Shown here: positions 15,998 to 24,262 of the stretch, in pieces
How the letters are laid out: each line of letters opens with the position of its first letter
Position numbering within the stretch: position 1 is the first letter of the stretch
Assembly: GCA_023229545.1 (NCBI GenBank)
Contig: JALNZB010000013.1
Span: 21,725 to 85,724 of the forward strand
Direction of reading: 5' to 3'
From: Sulfuritalea sp.
GTDB taxonomy: Bacteria > Pseudomonadota > Gammaproteobacteria > Burkholderiales > Rhodocyclaceae
DNA: 64,000 bases
Position numbers and translations under genes: made by a program
Notes under the pieces: model-generated
Databases searched by the model: none
Told to the model about the DNA's origin: nothing
The model's input: the letters and a program-made list of their open reading frames with translations, nothing else

Positions 15998-16306
15998 ATG
16001 AGCTTCATTACCGGAATCACCCTGAACGGCGCCAGTTGGACGCCCGAATTCGTCAACGCCATCGATCCGAAAAAATGCATCGGCTGCGGTCGCTGCTACA
16101 AGGTCTGCTCGCGCAAGGTGCTCGACCTGATCGTGCGCGGCGAGGACATGGAAATGGACGAGGACGAGGATTACGACGAGGACGACACCGCTTCGGTCAT
16201 GACCATCGCCGACGCCGGCGACTGCATCGGCTGCGGCGCGTGCACCCGGGTTTGTCCCAAGGGCTGCTACAGCTTCGCGCCGTCCGCGATACTTCTTGCT
16301 TCCTGA
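15998..16306 (+). CDS. fdxB: nif-specific ferredoxin III (FdxB type)
   Basis: A 102-residue 2[4Fe-4S] ferredoxin of the nif-specific ferredoxin III family. The two motifs are CIGCGRCYKVC and CIGCGACTRVCPKGC, separated by a very acidic linker (EMDEDEDYDEDD, about residues 51-62). In other diazotrophs this gene ends the nifENX operon. It probably supplies electrons for nitrogenase or cofactor assembly. The next gene is convergent, so the nif transcript should end near 16310-16370. Confidence 0.92.
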   Translation: MSFITGITLNGASWTPEFVNAIDPKKCIGCGRCYKVCSRKVLDLIVRGEDMEMDEDEDYDEDDTASVMTIADAGDCIGCGACTRVCPKGCYSFAPSAILLAS

Positions 16307-16371
16307 ACGCGCAGAGAGAAATCCTTATGCGCGCCAACGGACTTCGAACGCGGGAGGATCGGAAGCTGGCG

Positions 16372-17031
16372 TCATTCTTGTGCATGACTGGTCGTCGCGG
16401 GCCGGAAAGTTGTCGCCGCGATTTCCAGCGCCAGCGGTCGGGCGACGCGGAGCATGACGTTATGCAGTTCCTGTGCGATCATCTCTCGCAGCGGTACCAG
16501 TAGTCCCGGCAGGCGTACCGAGCGGCTTAGCGAGCGGGTTTCTGCGGCATACAGCCGGAACAGTTGCTCCAGCAGTTGCGCAAATTCGTCGCGCGAGAAT
16601 GTCGCGTGCATGGCGCCGCGTAGGCGGCGCCGCTTGTTTTCCACCGCCAGTATTTTTTGCGCAATGTCGTAGAGCAGCTTGATGCGCCGGGCGCGGATTG
16701 GTTCAATTTCCTCGTAGCGAATCACGATGCCGACAGGAAACTTGCCGACGCGGGCGAGAAAGGAGCGGTCGACTTCCCTGGTCGCGCCCAACAGTTGCTG
16801 CAAGACATCGGCCCAAGCCGGCGGGACTTCTTCCGCAGCCAGTTCGTATGCGCGGAGGATCACCAGCGCGTCCTTGGCCACCTCCTTGGCGACGTTTTGC
16901 GCAAGAACCGGCTCCAGGTGCGGCAGGGCGAGGCGAAGGGGCAAAGCGGCGCGCAGCGCAGCGGTGGTGCGCTGGCTGAAGACATGGACAATCCGACCGT
17001 TGAGTCTGGCGAGTGAGCGCGCCCGCTTCAC
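16372..17031 (-). CDS. Unknown protein at the end of the frd cluster
   Basis: A 219-residue, Arg/Leu/Ala-rich helical protein that I do not recognise. No signal peptide, membrane segment or metal motif is visible. It lies 24 bases downstream of the UbiE-like methyltransferase on the same strand, so it is probably the last gene of the frdABCD transcript. The first candidate start gives an odd basic N-terminus (MKRARSLARLNGR); later starts are possible. Function cannot be stated. Confidence 0.5.
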   Translation of the reverse strand: MKRARSLARLNGRIVHVFSQRTTAALRAALPLRLALPHLEPVLAQNVAKEVAKDALVILRAYELAAEEVPPAWADVLQQLLGATREVDRSFLARVGKFPVGIVIRYEEIEPIRARRIKLLYDIAQKILAVENKRRRLRGAMHATFSRDEFAQLLEQLFRLYAAETRSLSRSVRLPGLLVPLREMIAQELHNVMLRVARPLALEIAATTFRPATTSHAQE

Positions 17032-17055
17032 GTTGCGGGCGTGGCTATGCCGCCG

Positions 17056-17817
17056 TCAGGACTTCGCCGGCTTGGCCGCACGATGAAAGCCAAGCATGCC
17101 GTAAAACACCGTATCCACGGTCACCTCGACATAGCCCAGTTCGCCTAGCAGGATCGACAGTTCCTCGGCGGTGTAGAACAGTTCCAGCGCGTCGAGAAAA
17201 TACTGCTTGGCCTTGAATGCCGCCGGGCCGCTGCCGACGATCAGCCCGGTCAGCCCGAGACAGCCGCGCAAATAGGTGTGATAGAGCTTTTTCACGATAA
17301 TGTTGCGCGGGCGCAGCATGTCGGAATGGTGGAAATGCCCGCCGGGCTTGAGTACCCGCAGTATCTCGGTAAACACTTCGCGCACCCGCAGGTGGCGCGA
17401 GGCGAATTGCAGCGTGACGACATCGAAATGGTTGTCGGGGAAGGGCAGCTTATGCACGTCGCCGATGGTGCTCTTGATCTTGAAACCCTGGGCGGTGGCG
17501 CGCTGCTGGCCGACGGTCTGCATGGCGACACTGCGATCCATGGCATGCACATCCAGCGTTGGTTCGCGCTTGAGCAGGGCGATGCCTATGGCATTGGTTC
17601 CGGCGCAGACATCGAGTACCTTCTGCTTCGGTTTCAGGTCCACCAACTGCATGAAGCGTCTCAGGAAGCGGCCAAACATTCCCAGGGCGGCGATGTTATT
17701 GGCCCGGTCGTAGTAAGGAGCGACGTCGGCAAAGACATCATTCAGATCGTTGCTCCAGACATTGCTGAAACGCTGTTCGCGTACAGCCTCGCGCGAGGCC
17801 ATGGGTGGTGGTGCCAC
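17056..17817 (-). CDS. UbiE/MenG-like SAM methyltransferase linked to fumarate reductase
   Basis: A 253-residue class I methyltransferase. The UbiE-like N-terminus DVAPYYDRANNIAALGMF is followed by SAM motif I VLDVCAGTNAIGIAL, an acidic motif II region, and LPFPDNHFDVVTLQFASRHL with LRVLKPGG as in ubiquinone/menaquinone methyltransferases. GTG start with AAGGAG upstream. Its place 42 bases after frdD suggests tailoring of a low-potential quinone used by fumarate reductase; this is inference. It differs enough from housekeeping UbiE in the C-terminal half to be regarded as a paralogue. Confidence 0.75.
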   Translation of the reverse strand: MAPPPMASREAVREQRFSNVWSNDLNDVFADVAPYYDRANNIAALGMFGRFLRRFMQLVDLKPKQKVLDVCAGTNAIGIALLKREPTLDVHAMDRSVAMQTVGQQRATAQGFKIKSTIGDVHKLPFPDNHFDVVTLQFASRHLRVREVFTEILRVLKPGGHFHHSDMLRPRNIIVKKLYHTYLRGCLGLTGLIVGSGPAAFKAKQYFLDALELFYTAEELSILLGELGYVEVTVDTVFYGMLGFHRAAKPAKS

Positions 17818-17859
17818 TTCGATTTCTCCTTCGATGAAATAGTGTTGGTTTGATGCCGC

Positions 17860-18201
17860 CTAGATTTTAAGCAGGGCTAGCGCAACAACAAGGCTGGCGG
17901 CCAAGGCCGCAATATACAGGACAGTCGCGGCCAGCGTATCGGCGCGCAGGCCGAAATCGTAGCAGGTGCAGCGCAGGCGGTGGGCCGAACTCCACAGCGA
18001 CAGGGCGACCACGCCGAAGATGACCAGCTTGCCGAGACCGCAAGTGGCGAAGGCGTGCATCCGTTCGTAGCTGAGGCCGGCAGGCACATGGCCGAGTGCG
18101 GCCATGAGGGTGAGGACGACGATTACCGGAATAAAAAAGGCAATGACAGTGCCGCCGGCGGCGAAGGGGAACCAGACGACAGGTTTGTTTGATTTGGCCA
18201 T
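17860..18201 (-). CDS. frdD: Fumarate reductase membrane anchor FrdD
   Basis: A 113-residue protein with three hydrophobic segments. The stretches PFAAGGTVIAFFIPVIVVL and LSYERMHAFA correspond to the E. coli FrdD GAGG and LSYERVLAFA regions. With FrdC it anchors FrdAB and forms the quinol site. It starts two bases after the frdC stop. No haem-ligand pattern of the SdhCD type is seen, in line with the haem-free FrdCD type. Confidence 0.88.
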   Translation of the reverse strand: MAKSNKPVVWFPFAAGGTVIAFFIPVIVVLTLMAALGHVPAGLSYERMHAFATCGLGKLVIFGVVALSLWSSAHRLRCTCYDFGLRADTLAATVLYIAALAASLVVALALLKI

Positions 18202-18203
18202 GG

Positions 18204-18596
18204 TCAGAACACTCCCGCAAGATGAAGGATGACGACGGAGAGCACCGCCCACGCGACATAGTGCGCGCCGGAAATCACGTTGCCGGGGACGAAGTCCTCG
18301 CCGATCTGCACCGGCATGGCTTTCTGTGTGGCGTTGAACCAGGTGGCGGCGTGATAGACCGCAGCGACCAACGCCAGGAATTGAAACACTATTGAGGCCG
18401 GGCTTGTCAGCGCTTGCAGAAATCCTTCCCAGGCGCTCGGGCCGGCGGCGAGACGTTGCAGGCCAACCACCAAAAACATGCAGTAGGCTCCGACAAAGAT
18501 GCTGGTTATTTCGCGCGACATGTAGCGCATATAACGCGGTTGGCGGAAATACCACGTGGTCGGTGGAACTTCTCTAACCAAAGGTCTGCGGCTCAT
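18204..18596 (-). CDS. frdC: Fumarate reductase membrane anchor FrdC
   Basis: A 130-residue protein with three hydrophobic segments. RPLVREVPPTTWYFRQPRYM and LREGT-like MSREITSIFVGAY align with the E. coli FrdC N-terminus, and ALVAAVYHAATWFNATQKAM with its second helix region including the quinone-proximal segment. It overlaps the frdB stop by four bases. Together with FrdD this identifies the complex as FrdABCD rather than SdhCDAB. Confidence 0.88.
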   Translation of the reverse strand: MSRRPLVREVPPTTWYFRQPRYMRYMSREITSIFVGAYCMFLVVGLQRLAAGPSAWEGFLQALTSPASIVFQFLALVAAVYHAATWFNATQKAMPVQIGEDFVPGNVISGAHYVAWAVLSVVILHLAGVF

Positions 18597-19387
18597 GATA
18601 TGTCTCCTGCGTCCTCGCGGGAGACGGTATCCCTTGCGGATTTTCCTCCCGGAATCAGGTGTTCGACAATCCAGTCGATCGAGCTGGTGATCTTCATCTG
18701 CTGCAAGGCGCTGGCTGGGTCGACATGGGCCGGGCAGACCTCAGAACAGGCGCCGACGAAGGTGCAGTCCCACACACCTTCGGCGGTGGCGACCACTTCC
18801 TGCCGCTCCTTGCGACCGCCATCGCGTGAATCAATGTTGTAGCGGTGTGCCAGCGTCAGCGCCGCCGGGCCGATGAACTTCGGTGTCAGCCCGTATTCGG
18901 GGCAGGCGGCGTAACACAACATGCAGTTGATGCACATCGAATACTGGCGGAATTTCATCAGTTGCGCCGGGGTCTGCTTGTATTCGCCCTCGCTGATCGG
19001 CTTCTTCTTTTTCGGAATGAGGTAGGGCTTTACGCGCTTGAGCTTTTCCATGAAATCGTCGGGCGCGGTTACCAGATCGCGCTCGATGGGGAAATGCGCC
19101 AGCGGCTCGACCCGGATCACGCCTTCGTAATCGCGCAGGAAGGTATGACAGGACAGCTTGGGTTCGCCGTTGATCATCATGCCGCAACTGCCGCATACCG
19201 CCATGTGGCAGGACCAGCGATAGTTGAGAGTGGGGTCGACGGTTTCTTTGACCTTGTTCAGGGCATCGAGCACCACACCTTCTTCATTGCAGCTTACTTC
19301 ATAGCGCTGGAAGTGAGCTTCGGTGTCCGTGTCCGGGTTGTAACGCAGGACTTCCAGTTGGACCTGGCGCTGTTTCATCTGCGTCAT
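18593..19387 (-). CDS. frdB: Fumarate reductase iron-sulfur subunit FrdB
   Basis: A 264-residue protein with an N-terminal plant-type [2Fe-2S] domain (CHMAVCGSCGMMING, preceded by WS and followed by a fourth Cys in KLSCHTF) and a C-terminal domain with CINCMLCYAACP and CTFVGACSEVCP, ligating the [4Fe-4S] and [3Fe-4S] clusters. It carries electrons between the FrdCD quinol site and FrdA. The start overlaps the frdA stop by four bases. Confidence 0.95.
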   Translation of the reverse strand: MTQMKQRQVQLEVLRYNPDTDTEAHFQRYEVSCNEEGVVLDALNKVKETVDPTLNYRWSCHMAVCGSCGMMINGEPKLSCHTFLRDYEGVIRVEPLAHFPIERDLVTAPDDFMEKLKRVKPYLIPKKKKPISEGEYKQTPAQLMKFRQYSMCINCMLCYAACPEYGLTPKFIGPAALTLAHRYNIDSRDGGRKERQEVVATAEGVWDCTFVGACSEVCPAHVDPASALQQMKITSSIDWIVEHLIPGGKSARDTVSREDAGDIS

Positions 19388-21183
19388 TTGTGATCTCCCG
19401 AGTAATCACGGACGCCCGGCGGCGACTTGGTGATTACCACGTCGAGGTAGTCAACGCGCGGAACGTCCAGTCCCTGGTGATGGACCATGGTGTGGCGCAG
19501 GAAATTTCTGTCGTCGCGTTCGGTGTAATCGAGACGCTGGTGCGAGCCGCGCGACTCCTTGCGGGCCAGCGCACCCACCGTAACCGCTTCGGCGCAATCA
19601 AGCATGGAGCCCAGTTCGAGTACCTGGAACAGATCGGTGTTGAAGACATTGGTCCTGTCGGTGAGGATGACGCGGCGATAGCGCTGGCGCAGCTCGTGAA
19701 TCTTGCTGACGCCTTCCTGTAATCCCTCTTCGGTGCGGTAGATGCCGACGTTCTTTTCCATGGTATCCATCATCTCTTTGCGCAGGCCGTACAGTGATTC
19801 CGTACCGTCGGTGCGCGAGAAAAGTTCGCGGATGCGCAGTTGTGTTTCCTCGGCGCGGGCATTCAGCGCCGCCGCATTGGCGGCGGGCAGGCCCTGGATG
19901 TGCTCGATGGCGGAGAGCGCGGCGCGGCGACCGAACACCAGCAGTTCGACCAGCGAGTTGGAGCCCAGCCGGTTGGCGCCGTTCAAGCTGACGCAAGCGC
20001 ATTCGCCGGCGGCGAAAAGACCGGGCAGAGGGGTAGCGGCCGTCGTATTGGTGGAAATGCCGCCCATCATGTAATGCACCACGGGGCGGATCGGCACCGG
20101 ATCCTTGACGATGTCGATGCCAAGAAAACTGGACGCCAATTCGCGCACCAGGGGCAGGCGCTCGTTGATTTTCTTTTCGCCGAGGTGGCGCATGTCCAGC
20201 AGCACGCATTCGCCCCACTTGGTCGTCACCGTATTGCCTTTTTGCAGTTCGTGCCAGTAGGCCTGGCTGACGCGATCACGCGGGCCGAGTTCCATGGTCT
20301 TGAGCTGCGGCTGGCCCACGGGCGTCTCCGGGCCCATGCCATAGTCCTGGAGATAGCGGCGCCCGTGCTTGTTCACCATGATGCCGCCTTCGCCACGACA
20401 GGCTTCGGTGAGCAGGCTGCCGGTGTTCGGCAGGCCGGTCGGGTGGTACTGGATGAACTCCATGTCTTTCAACGGCGCCCCGGCGCGGTAGGCCATGGCC
20501 ATGCCGTCGCCGGTCTTGATGGCGCCGTTGGTGGAGAAGGGGAACATGCGCCCGGCGCCGCCGCCGGCAATGATTACCGCCTTGGCGTGAAACTGGCGCA
20601 ACTGGCCGCTGCGCATTTCCATGGCAGTGACGCCTTGGCAACGGCCATCATCGACCAGCAGATCAAGTGCGTAGTATTCGTCATAACGGGTGATCGACGG
20701 AAAGCGCAGGGAAGTCTGGAACAGGGTGTGCAGGATGTGGAAGCCCGACTTGTCGGCGGCGAACCAGGTGCGCTTTTTCTTCATGCCGCCAAAGGGTCGA
20801 ACCGCCACCGAGCCGTCCGCTTCGCGGTTCCACGGGCAACCCCAGTGTTCGAGTTGTTGAAGTTCCTTGGGGGCTTCGTGGATAAAGTACTCGACACAGT
20901 CCTGATCGGATAGCCAGTCGCCACCGCCCACGGTATCGTCGAAGTGGAGGTCGAAGCTGTCGTCCGGCTTGATCACTCCGGCGGCGCCCCCTTCGGCGGC
21001 GCAGGTATGGCTGCGCATCGGGTATACCTTGGAAATCAGCGCAATACGCAGAGCGGGGTCGGTTTTTGCCAGGGCAATGGCGGCGCGCAGACCCGCTCCT
21101 CCGGCACCTATGATTGCTACATCGGTTGATATCGTATCCACATTAAATCCATCCGTGAGGTAACGTTGGCCTCGGGCCGGCAT
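19384..21183 (-). CDS. frdA: Fumarate reductase flavoprotein FrdA
   Basis: A 599-residue FAD-containing catalytic subunit (E. coli FrdA 602). GAGGAGLRAAIALA binds FAD; the covalent flavin histidine lies in MRSHTCAAEGGAAGV; the substrate site includes HPTGLP, RPVVHYMMGGI and the GANRLGSNSLVE arginine region. The in-frame TTG at 21222 would add 13 basic residues and overlaps a possible FNR site, so the ATG is preferred. The operon order A-B-C-D is that of quinol:fumarate reductase; it might also act as succinate dehydrogenase in this organism. Confidence 0.94.
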   Translation of the reverse strand: MPARGQRYLTDGFNVDTISTDVAIIGAGGAGLRAAIALAKTDPALRIALISKVYPMRSHTCAAEGGAAGVIKPDDSFDLHFDDTVGGGDWLSDQDCVEYFIHEAPKELQQLEHWGCPWNREADGSVAVRPFGGMKKKRTWFAADKSGFHILHTLFQTSLRFPSITRYDEYYALDLLVDDGRCQGVTAMEMRSGQLRQFHAKAVIIAGGGAGRMFPFSTNGAIKTGDGMAMAYRAGAPLKDMEFIQYHPTGLPNTGSLLTEACRGEGGIMVNKHGRRYLQDYGMGPETPVGQPQLKTMELGPRDRVSQAYWHELQKGNTVTTKWGECVLLDMRHLGEKKINERLPLVRELASSFLGIDIVKDPVPIRPVVHYMMGGISTNTTAATPLPGLFAAGECACVSLNGANRLGSNSLVELLVFGRRAALSAIEHIQGLPAANAAALNARAEETQLRIRELFSRTDGTESLYGLRKEMMDTMEKNVGIYRTEEGLQEGVSKIHELRQRYRRVILTDRTNVFNTDLFQVLELGSMLDCAEAVTVGALARKESRGSHQRLDYTERDDRNFLRHTMVHHQGLDVPRVDYLDVVITKSPPGVRDYSGDHK

Positions 21184-21208
21184 TGTCGACTCTTTTTTGC
21201 GCCTCTTG

Positions 21209-21222
21209 TTGATTTTCGTCAA
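21209..21222 (-). promoter_or_regulatory. Possible FNR-type site before frdA
   Basis: TTGAT-TTTC-GTCAA matches the FNR consensus TTGAT-N4-ATCAA at nine of ten positions. It lies 26 bases before the frdA ATG. If used in the usual activating position the transcript would start close to or inside the coding region, so the element may be fortuitous or act differently. Confidence 0.35.
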
Positions 21223-21302
21223 ACGTGGGGCGAGACGTAATGCTCATTTGGTGACCGAGTTGCCCGCCATACGCGGGCCGTGTTCGGGCGGTGGCTTTCA
21301 GT

Positions 21303-21332
21303 TTGGCATTCGGTCGGCGCAGCCGTTATAAT
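21303..21332 (+). promoter_or_regulatory. Sigma-70 promoter of tpiA
   Basis: TTGGCA at 21303-21308 and a perfect TATAAT at 21327-21332, 18 bp apart, lie 33 bases before the tpiA start codon. It is the only clear sigma-70 promoter between frdA and tpiA. Confidence 0.65.
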
Positions 21333-21364
21333 CGCCGCCTTCTAATTGACGCTTCTGTGCCACC

Positions 21365-22108
21365 ATGCGCACCAAACTTGTTGCCGGAAACTGGAAAATG
21401 CATGGCAGCCTCGCCACCAACCTGGGGCTGCTGCACGCCGTGCGGAATGGCGCTTGCGGTCGCGCCGAGGTTGCCTTGTGCGTGCCATATCCTTACCTCG
21501 CGCAAGCGCGCGCGGTGCTCGACGGCAGTACCGTCGCCTGGGGCGCGCAGGACGTCTCCGAGCATGCGCAGGGGGCCTGGACGGGTGAGGTGAGCGGGAC
21601 GATGCTGGCGGATTTTGGCTGCCGCTATGTCCTGGTGGGTCATTCCGAACGCCGTTCGTTTTTTGGCGACACCGACGCGGTGGTCGCCGCCAAGTTTGCC
21701 GCTGCGCAGAAGGCCGGACTGACGCCGGTGCTGTGCGTCGGCGAATCGCTGGCCGAGCGCGAGGCGGGTATTACCGGTGAGGTGGTGACGCGCCAGATCG
21801 ACGCCGTATTGGCCAATGTCGGCGCTGCTGCTTTTGCCCGCGCGGTTGTCGCCTATGAGCCGGTATGGGCGATTGGCACCGGACGCACCGCGTCCGCAGC
21901 GCAGGCGCAGGAGGTCCATGCGCTGATTCGCGCGCGTTTTGCGCGCGATAGCGCGGATGTCGCCGCCGGGCTGCGTATTTTATATGGCGGCAGTGTCAAG
22001 GCCAACAACGCGGCGGAGCTTTTCGGCCAGCCTGATATTGATGGTGGTCTCATTGGCGGTGCTTCACTGGTGGCGGCGGACTTTCTCGCCATTTGCACCG
22101 CTGCCTGA
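21365..22108 (+). CDS. tpiA: Triosephosphate isomerase
   Basis: A 247-residue TIM-barrel enzyme interconverting glyceraldehyde-3-phosphate and dihydroxyacetone phosphate. Active-site residues are visible: Lys in GNWKM (about 12), His in VLVGHSERR (about 95), Glu in YEPVWAIGTG (about 166), and the phosphate loop LYGGSVKANN. First gene of the tpiA-secG-tRNA-nuo arrangement common in betaproteobacteria. Confidence 0.97.
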   Translation: MRTKLVAGNWKMHGSLATNLGLLHAVRNGACGRAEVALCVPYPYLAQARAVLDGSTVAWGAQDVSEHAQGAWTGEVSGTMLADFGCRYVLVGHSERRSFFGDTDAVVAAKFAAAQKAGLTPVLCVGESLAEREAGITGEVVTRQIDAVLANVGAAAFARAVVAYEPVWAIGTGRTASAAQAQEVHALIRARFARDSADVAAGLRILYGGSVKANNAAELFGQPDIDGGLIGGASLVAADFLAICTAA

Positions 22109-22129
22109 ATATTATTTGAAGAGGTTCTC

Positions 22130-22480
22130 ATGGATTTATTGCATACCGTGATTCTGACCGTGCATATTATTGCCGGTCTCAGTGTTATCGGCTTCGTGCT
22201 GCTCCAGCATGGCAAGGGCGCCGACATGGGCGCGGCTTTCGGCAGCGGCGCCTCGGGCAGCTTGTTCGGCGCCACGGGTTCCGCCAATTTTCTGTCACGT
22301 GTGACGGCGGTTCTTGCGGCGGTGTTTTTCCTGACCAGCCTCGGGCTTTCCTACATTGCCACGTCGCGTCCCAGAGTGTCGGGCAGTGTGATGGATTCGG
22401 CGCCCGTGCAAACGACTCCAGCGGTTCCGGCGCAGACGCCGGAGGCGCCTGCTTCGAAGGTTAAGGACATTCCGAAATAG
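22130..22480 (+). CDS. secG: Preprotein translocase subunit SecG
   Basis: A 116-residue membrane protein with two transmembrane segments (about 5-25 and 55-76), the conserved LLQHGKGADMGAAFGSGASG loop between them and a Pro/Ala-rich C-terminal tail. SecG aids SecYE protein export. It follows tpiA by 21 bases and precedes tRNA-Leu. Confidence 0.95.
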   Translation: MDLLHTVILTVHIIAGLSVIGFVLLQHGKGADMGAAFGSGASGSLFGATGSANFLSRVTAVLAAVFFLTSLGLSYIATSRPRVSGSVMDSAPVQTTPAVPAQTPEAPASKVKDIPK

Positions 22481-22543
22481 GTTGCAGTGGAGCGTCGGCT
22501 GAATTTTTTTGCTGCAATGCACGAGCGGGTCATTTGCCTGATA

Positions 22544-22549
22544 TATAAT
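22544..22549 (+). promoter_or_regulatory. Minus-10 element before tRNA-Leu
   Basis: TATAAT lies 27 bases before the mature tRNA start, followed by GC-rich discriminator sequence. No good -35 is seen at the standard distance, so the tRNA may also be read from upstream. Confidence 0.45.
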
Positions 22550-22575
22550 TCGCGCCACTCGCGCAGTAGCGCTAT

Positions 22576-22660
22576 GCCGTCGTGGTGAAATTGGTAGACA
22601 CGCTATCTTGAGGGGGTAGTGGCGAAAGCTGTGTGAGTTCGAGTCTCACCGACGGCACCA
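22576..22660 (+). tRNA. tRNA-Leu (anticodon GAG), CCA encoded
   Basis: An 85-nt class II tRNA. Acceptor arms GCCGTCG and CGACGGC pair, CCA is encoded, the anticodon stem CTATC/GGTAG encloses the loop TTGAGGG with anticodon GAG, and TTCGAGT is the T-loop. A variable arm of leucine type is present. It decodes CUC and CUU. Located between secG and nuoA. Confidence 0.96.
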
Positions 22661-22767
22661 GGAAATTTAGCAGTGGCAAGGTAGCAAAGTAGTTGAGCGC
22701 CGGTTGCATTTCAGAGCGTTGCGGTTCGGCCGGCCAAGAATAACGAGTCGAGTGGCTTGCCACTAAA

Positions 22768-23142
22768 ATGCTGGATAATTATTTTCCTATTCTCGTATTC
22801 GTTGCAGTAGGCCTCGTCTTCGGGTGTGTGCCCATCCTCCTTGGCTGGTTGATAGCTCCCCATCGCCCCAACAGCGAAAAACTTTCCGCTTTCGAGTGCG
22901 GTTTCGCTCCATTTGAAGATGCGCGCATGAAGTTCGACGTGCGCTACTACCTGATCGCCATTCTCTTCATCCTGTTCGACCTTGAAATCGCCTTTCTTTT
23001 TCCCTGGGCGACGATCTTCAAGGAGATCGTCAATACCGAAGCGATGAAGATGTTCGGCTTCGTCGAGATGTTCGTGTTTCTCGGCATTCTCGTCATTGGC
23101 TATGTCTACGCCTGGGCCAAGGGCGCGCTGGATTGGGAATGA
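22768..23142 (+). CDS. nuoA: NADH-quinone oxidoreductase subunit A
   Basis: A 124-residue complex I membrane subunit with three hydrophobic segments. The conserved loop SAFECGFAPFEDARMKFDVR and the following FILFDLEIAFLFPWA define NuoA and form part of the quinone-site environment. First of 14 collinear nuo genes; the gap after the tRNA is 107 bases. Confidence 0.97.
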   Translation: MLDNYFPILVFVAVGLVFGCVPILLGWLIAPHRPNSEKLSAFECGFAPFEDARMKFDVRYYLIAILFILFDLEIAFLFPWATIFKEIVNTEAMKMFGFVEMFVFLGILVIGYVYAWAKGALDWE

Positions 23143-23164
23143 CCATGACCAAGGGCTTCGGCGC

Positions 23165-23641
23165 ATGAGCATTGAAGGCATTCTGCAGGAAGGCTTCGTC
23201 ACCACCTCGCTGGACAAGATCATCAACTGGACGCGCACTGGTTCGATGTGGCCGGTGACCTTCGGCTTGGCCTGTTGTGCCATCGAAATGATTCACGCCG
23301 GCTGTTCGCGCTATGACCTTGATCGTTTCGGCGTCGTCTTCCGGCCGAGTCCGCGCCAGGCCGATGTCATGATAGTCGCCGGCACCCTGACCAACAAGAT
23401 GGCGCCGGCCTTGCGCAAGGTGTATGACCAGATGGCCGAACCGCGCTGGGTGCTCTCCATGGGTTCCTGCGCCAATGGCGGCGGCTATTACCACTACTCC
23501 TATTCGGTGGTGCGCGGTGTCGATCGCATCGTGCCGGTCGATGTCTATGTACCGGGCTGTCCGCCCACGGCCGAGGCGCTGTTGTATGGCCTGATTCAGT
23601 TGCAGAGCAAGATCCGCCGTACCACCACCATTGCCCGCTGA
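23165..23641 (+). CDS. nuoB: NADH-quinone oxidoreductase subunit B
   Basis: A 158-residue peripheral-arm subunit holding the terminal cluster N2. The ligand cysteines are visible in LACCAIEMIHAGCSRYD, GSCANGG and PGCPP. The ATG of MSIEGILQEGFVTT was chosen; the open frame extends upstream but overlaps nuoA. Confidence 0.97.
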   Translation: MSIEGILQEGFVTTSLDKIINWTRTGSMWPVTFGLACCAIEMIHAGCSRYDLDRFGVVFRPSPRQADVMIVAGTLTNKMAPALRKVYDQMAEPRWVLSMGSCANGGGYYHYSYSVVRGVDRIVPVDVYVPGCPPTAEALLYGLIQLQSKIRRTTTIAR

Positions 23642-23659
23642 CCTCGACAAGCCAATCCC

Positions 23660-24262
23660 ATGAGCGCCAAACTGGAACGTCTTTGCCGGCAACTGAAGGA
23701 TACCTTTGGTGACCGTATCGGCGAGCCGGTGCTGGCGCTCGGCGAGATCAGCATTGCGGTTGCTCCGGAACACTATCTGGAGGTGGTGCGCCAGTTGCGT
23801 GACGACCCTGCATTGCGCTTCGAGCAACTGATGGATCTCAGCGGCATCGATTACTCTGCATTCCACGGCTATCAGGGCAAGCGCTACGCCGCCGTCAGCC
23901 ATTTGCTGTCGATCACCCACAACTGGCGTTTATGCGTCAAGGTGTTCGCCGCCGATGACGAGTTTCCCGTGGTGGCGTCGGTCACCGATATCTGGAACAG
24001 CGCCAACTGGTACGAGCGCGAAACCTTCGACATGTTCGGCATTCACTTCGACGGCCATCCTGATTTGCGTCGCCTTCTCACCGACTACGGTTTTGTCGGG
24101 CATCCCTGCCGCAAGGACTTCCCGGTCTCCGGTCATGTCGAGATGCGTTACGACCCCGAGCAGGGGCGGGTGATCTACCAGCCGGTGACCATTGAGCCGC
24201 GCGAGGTAACGCCGCGCATCGTGCGCGAAGAAACCTACGCAAAAGGCAGCAGCCGTGGCTGA
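23660..24262 (+). CDS. nuoC: NADH-quinone oxidoreductase subunit C
   Basis: A 200-residue subunit of the 30-kDa family. WYERETFDMFGIHFDGHPDL followed by LLTDYGFVGHPCRKDFP is diagnostic. It packs against NuoD in the connecting fragment. The end overlaps the nuoD start by eight bases. nuoC and nuoD are separate genes here, unlike the fused form in E. coli. Confidence 0.97.
   Translation: MSAKLERLCRQLKDTFGDRIGEPVLALGEISIAVAPEHYLEVVRQLRDDPALRFEQLMDLSGIDYSAFHGYQGKRYAAVSHLLSITHNWRLCVKVFAADDEFPVVASVTDIWNSANWYERETFDMFGIHFDGHPDLRRLLTDYGFVGHPCRKDFPVSGHVEMRYDPEQGRVIYQPVTIEPREVTPRIVREETYAKGSSRG

Noticed and set aside
17860..21183. Annotation as succinate dehydrogenase sdhCDAB
   Set aside because: Gene order A-B-C-D and the sequences of both anchors match fumarate reductase FrdC and FrdD; reverse activity in vivo cannot be excluded.
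22482..22517. Possible terminator after secG (TTGCAG and CTGCAA with T-run)
   Set aside because: The T-run lies in the loop rather than after the stem, and the stem is only six bases.
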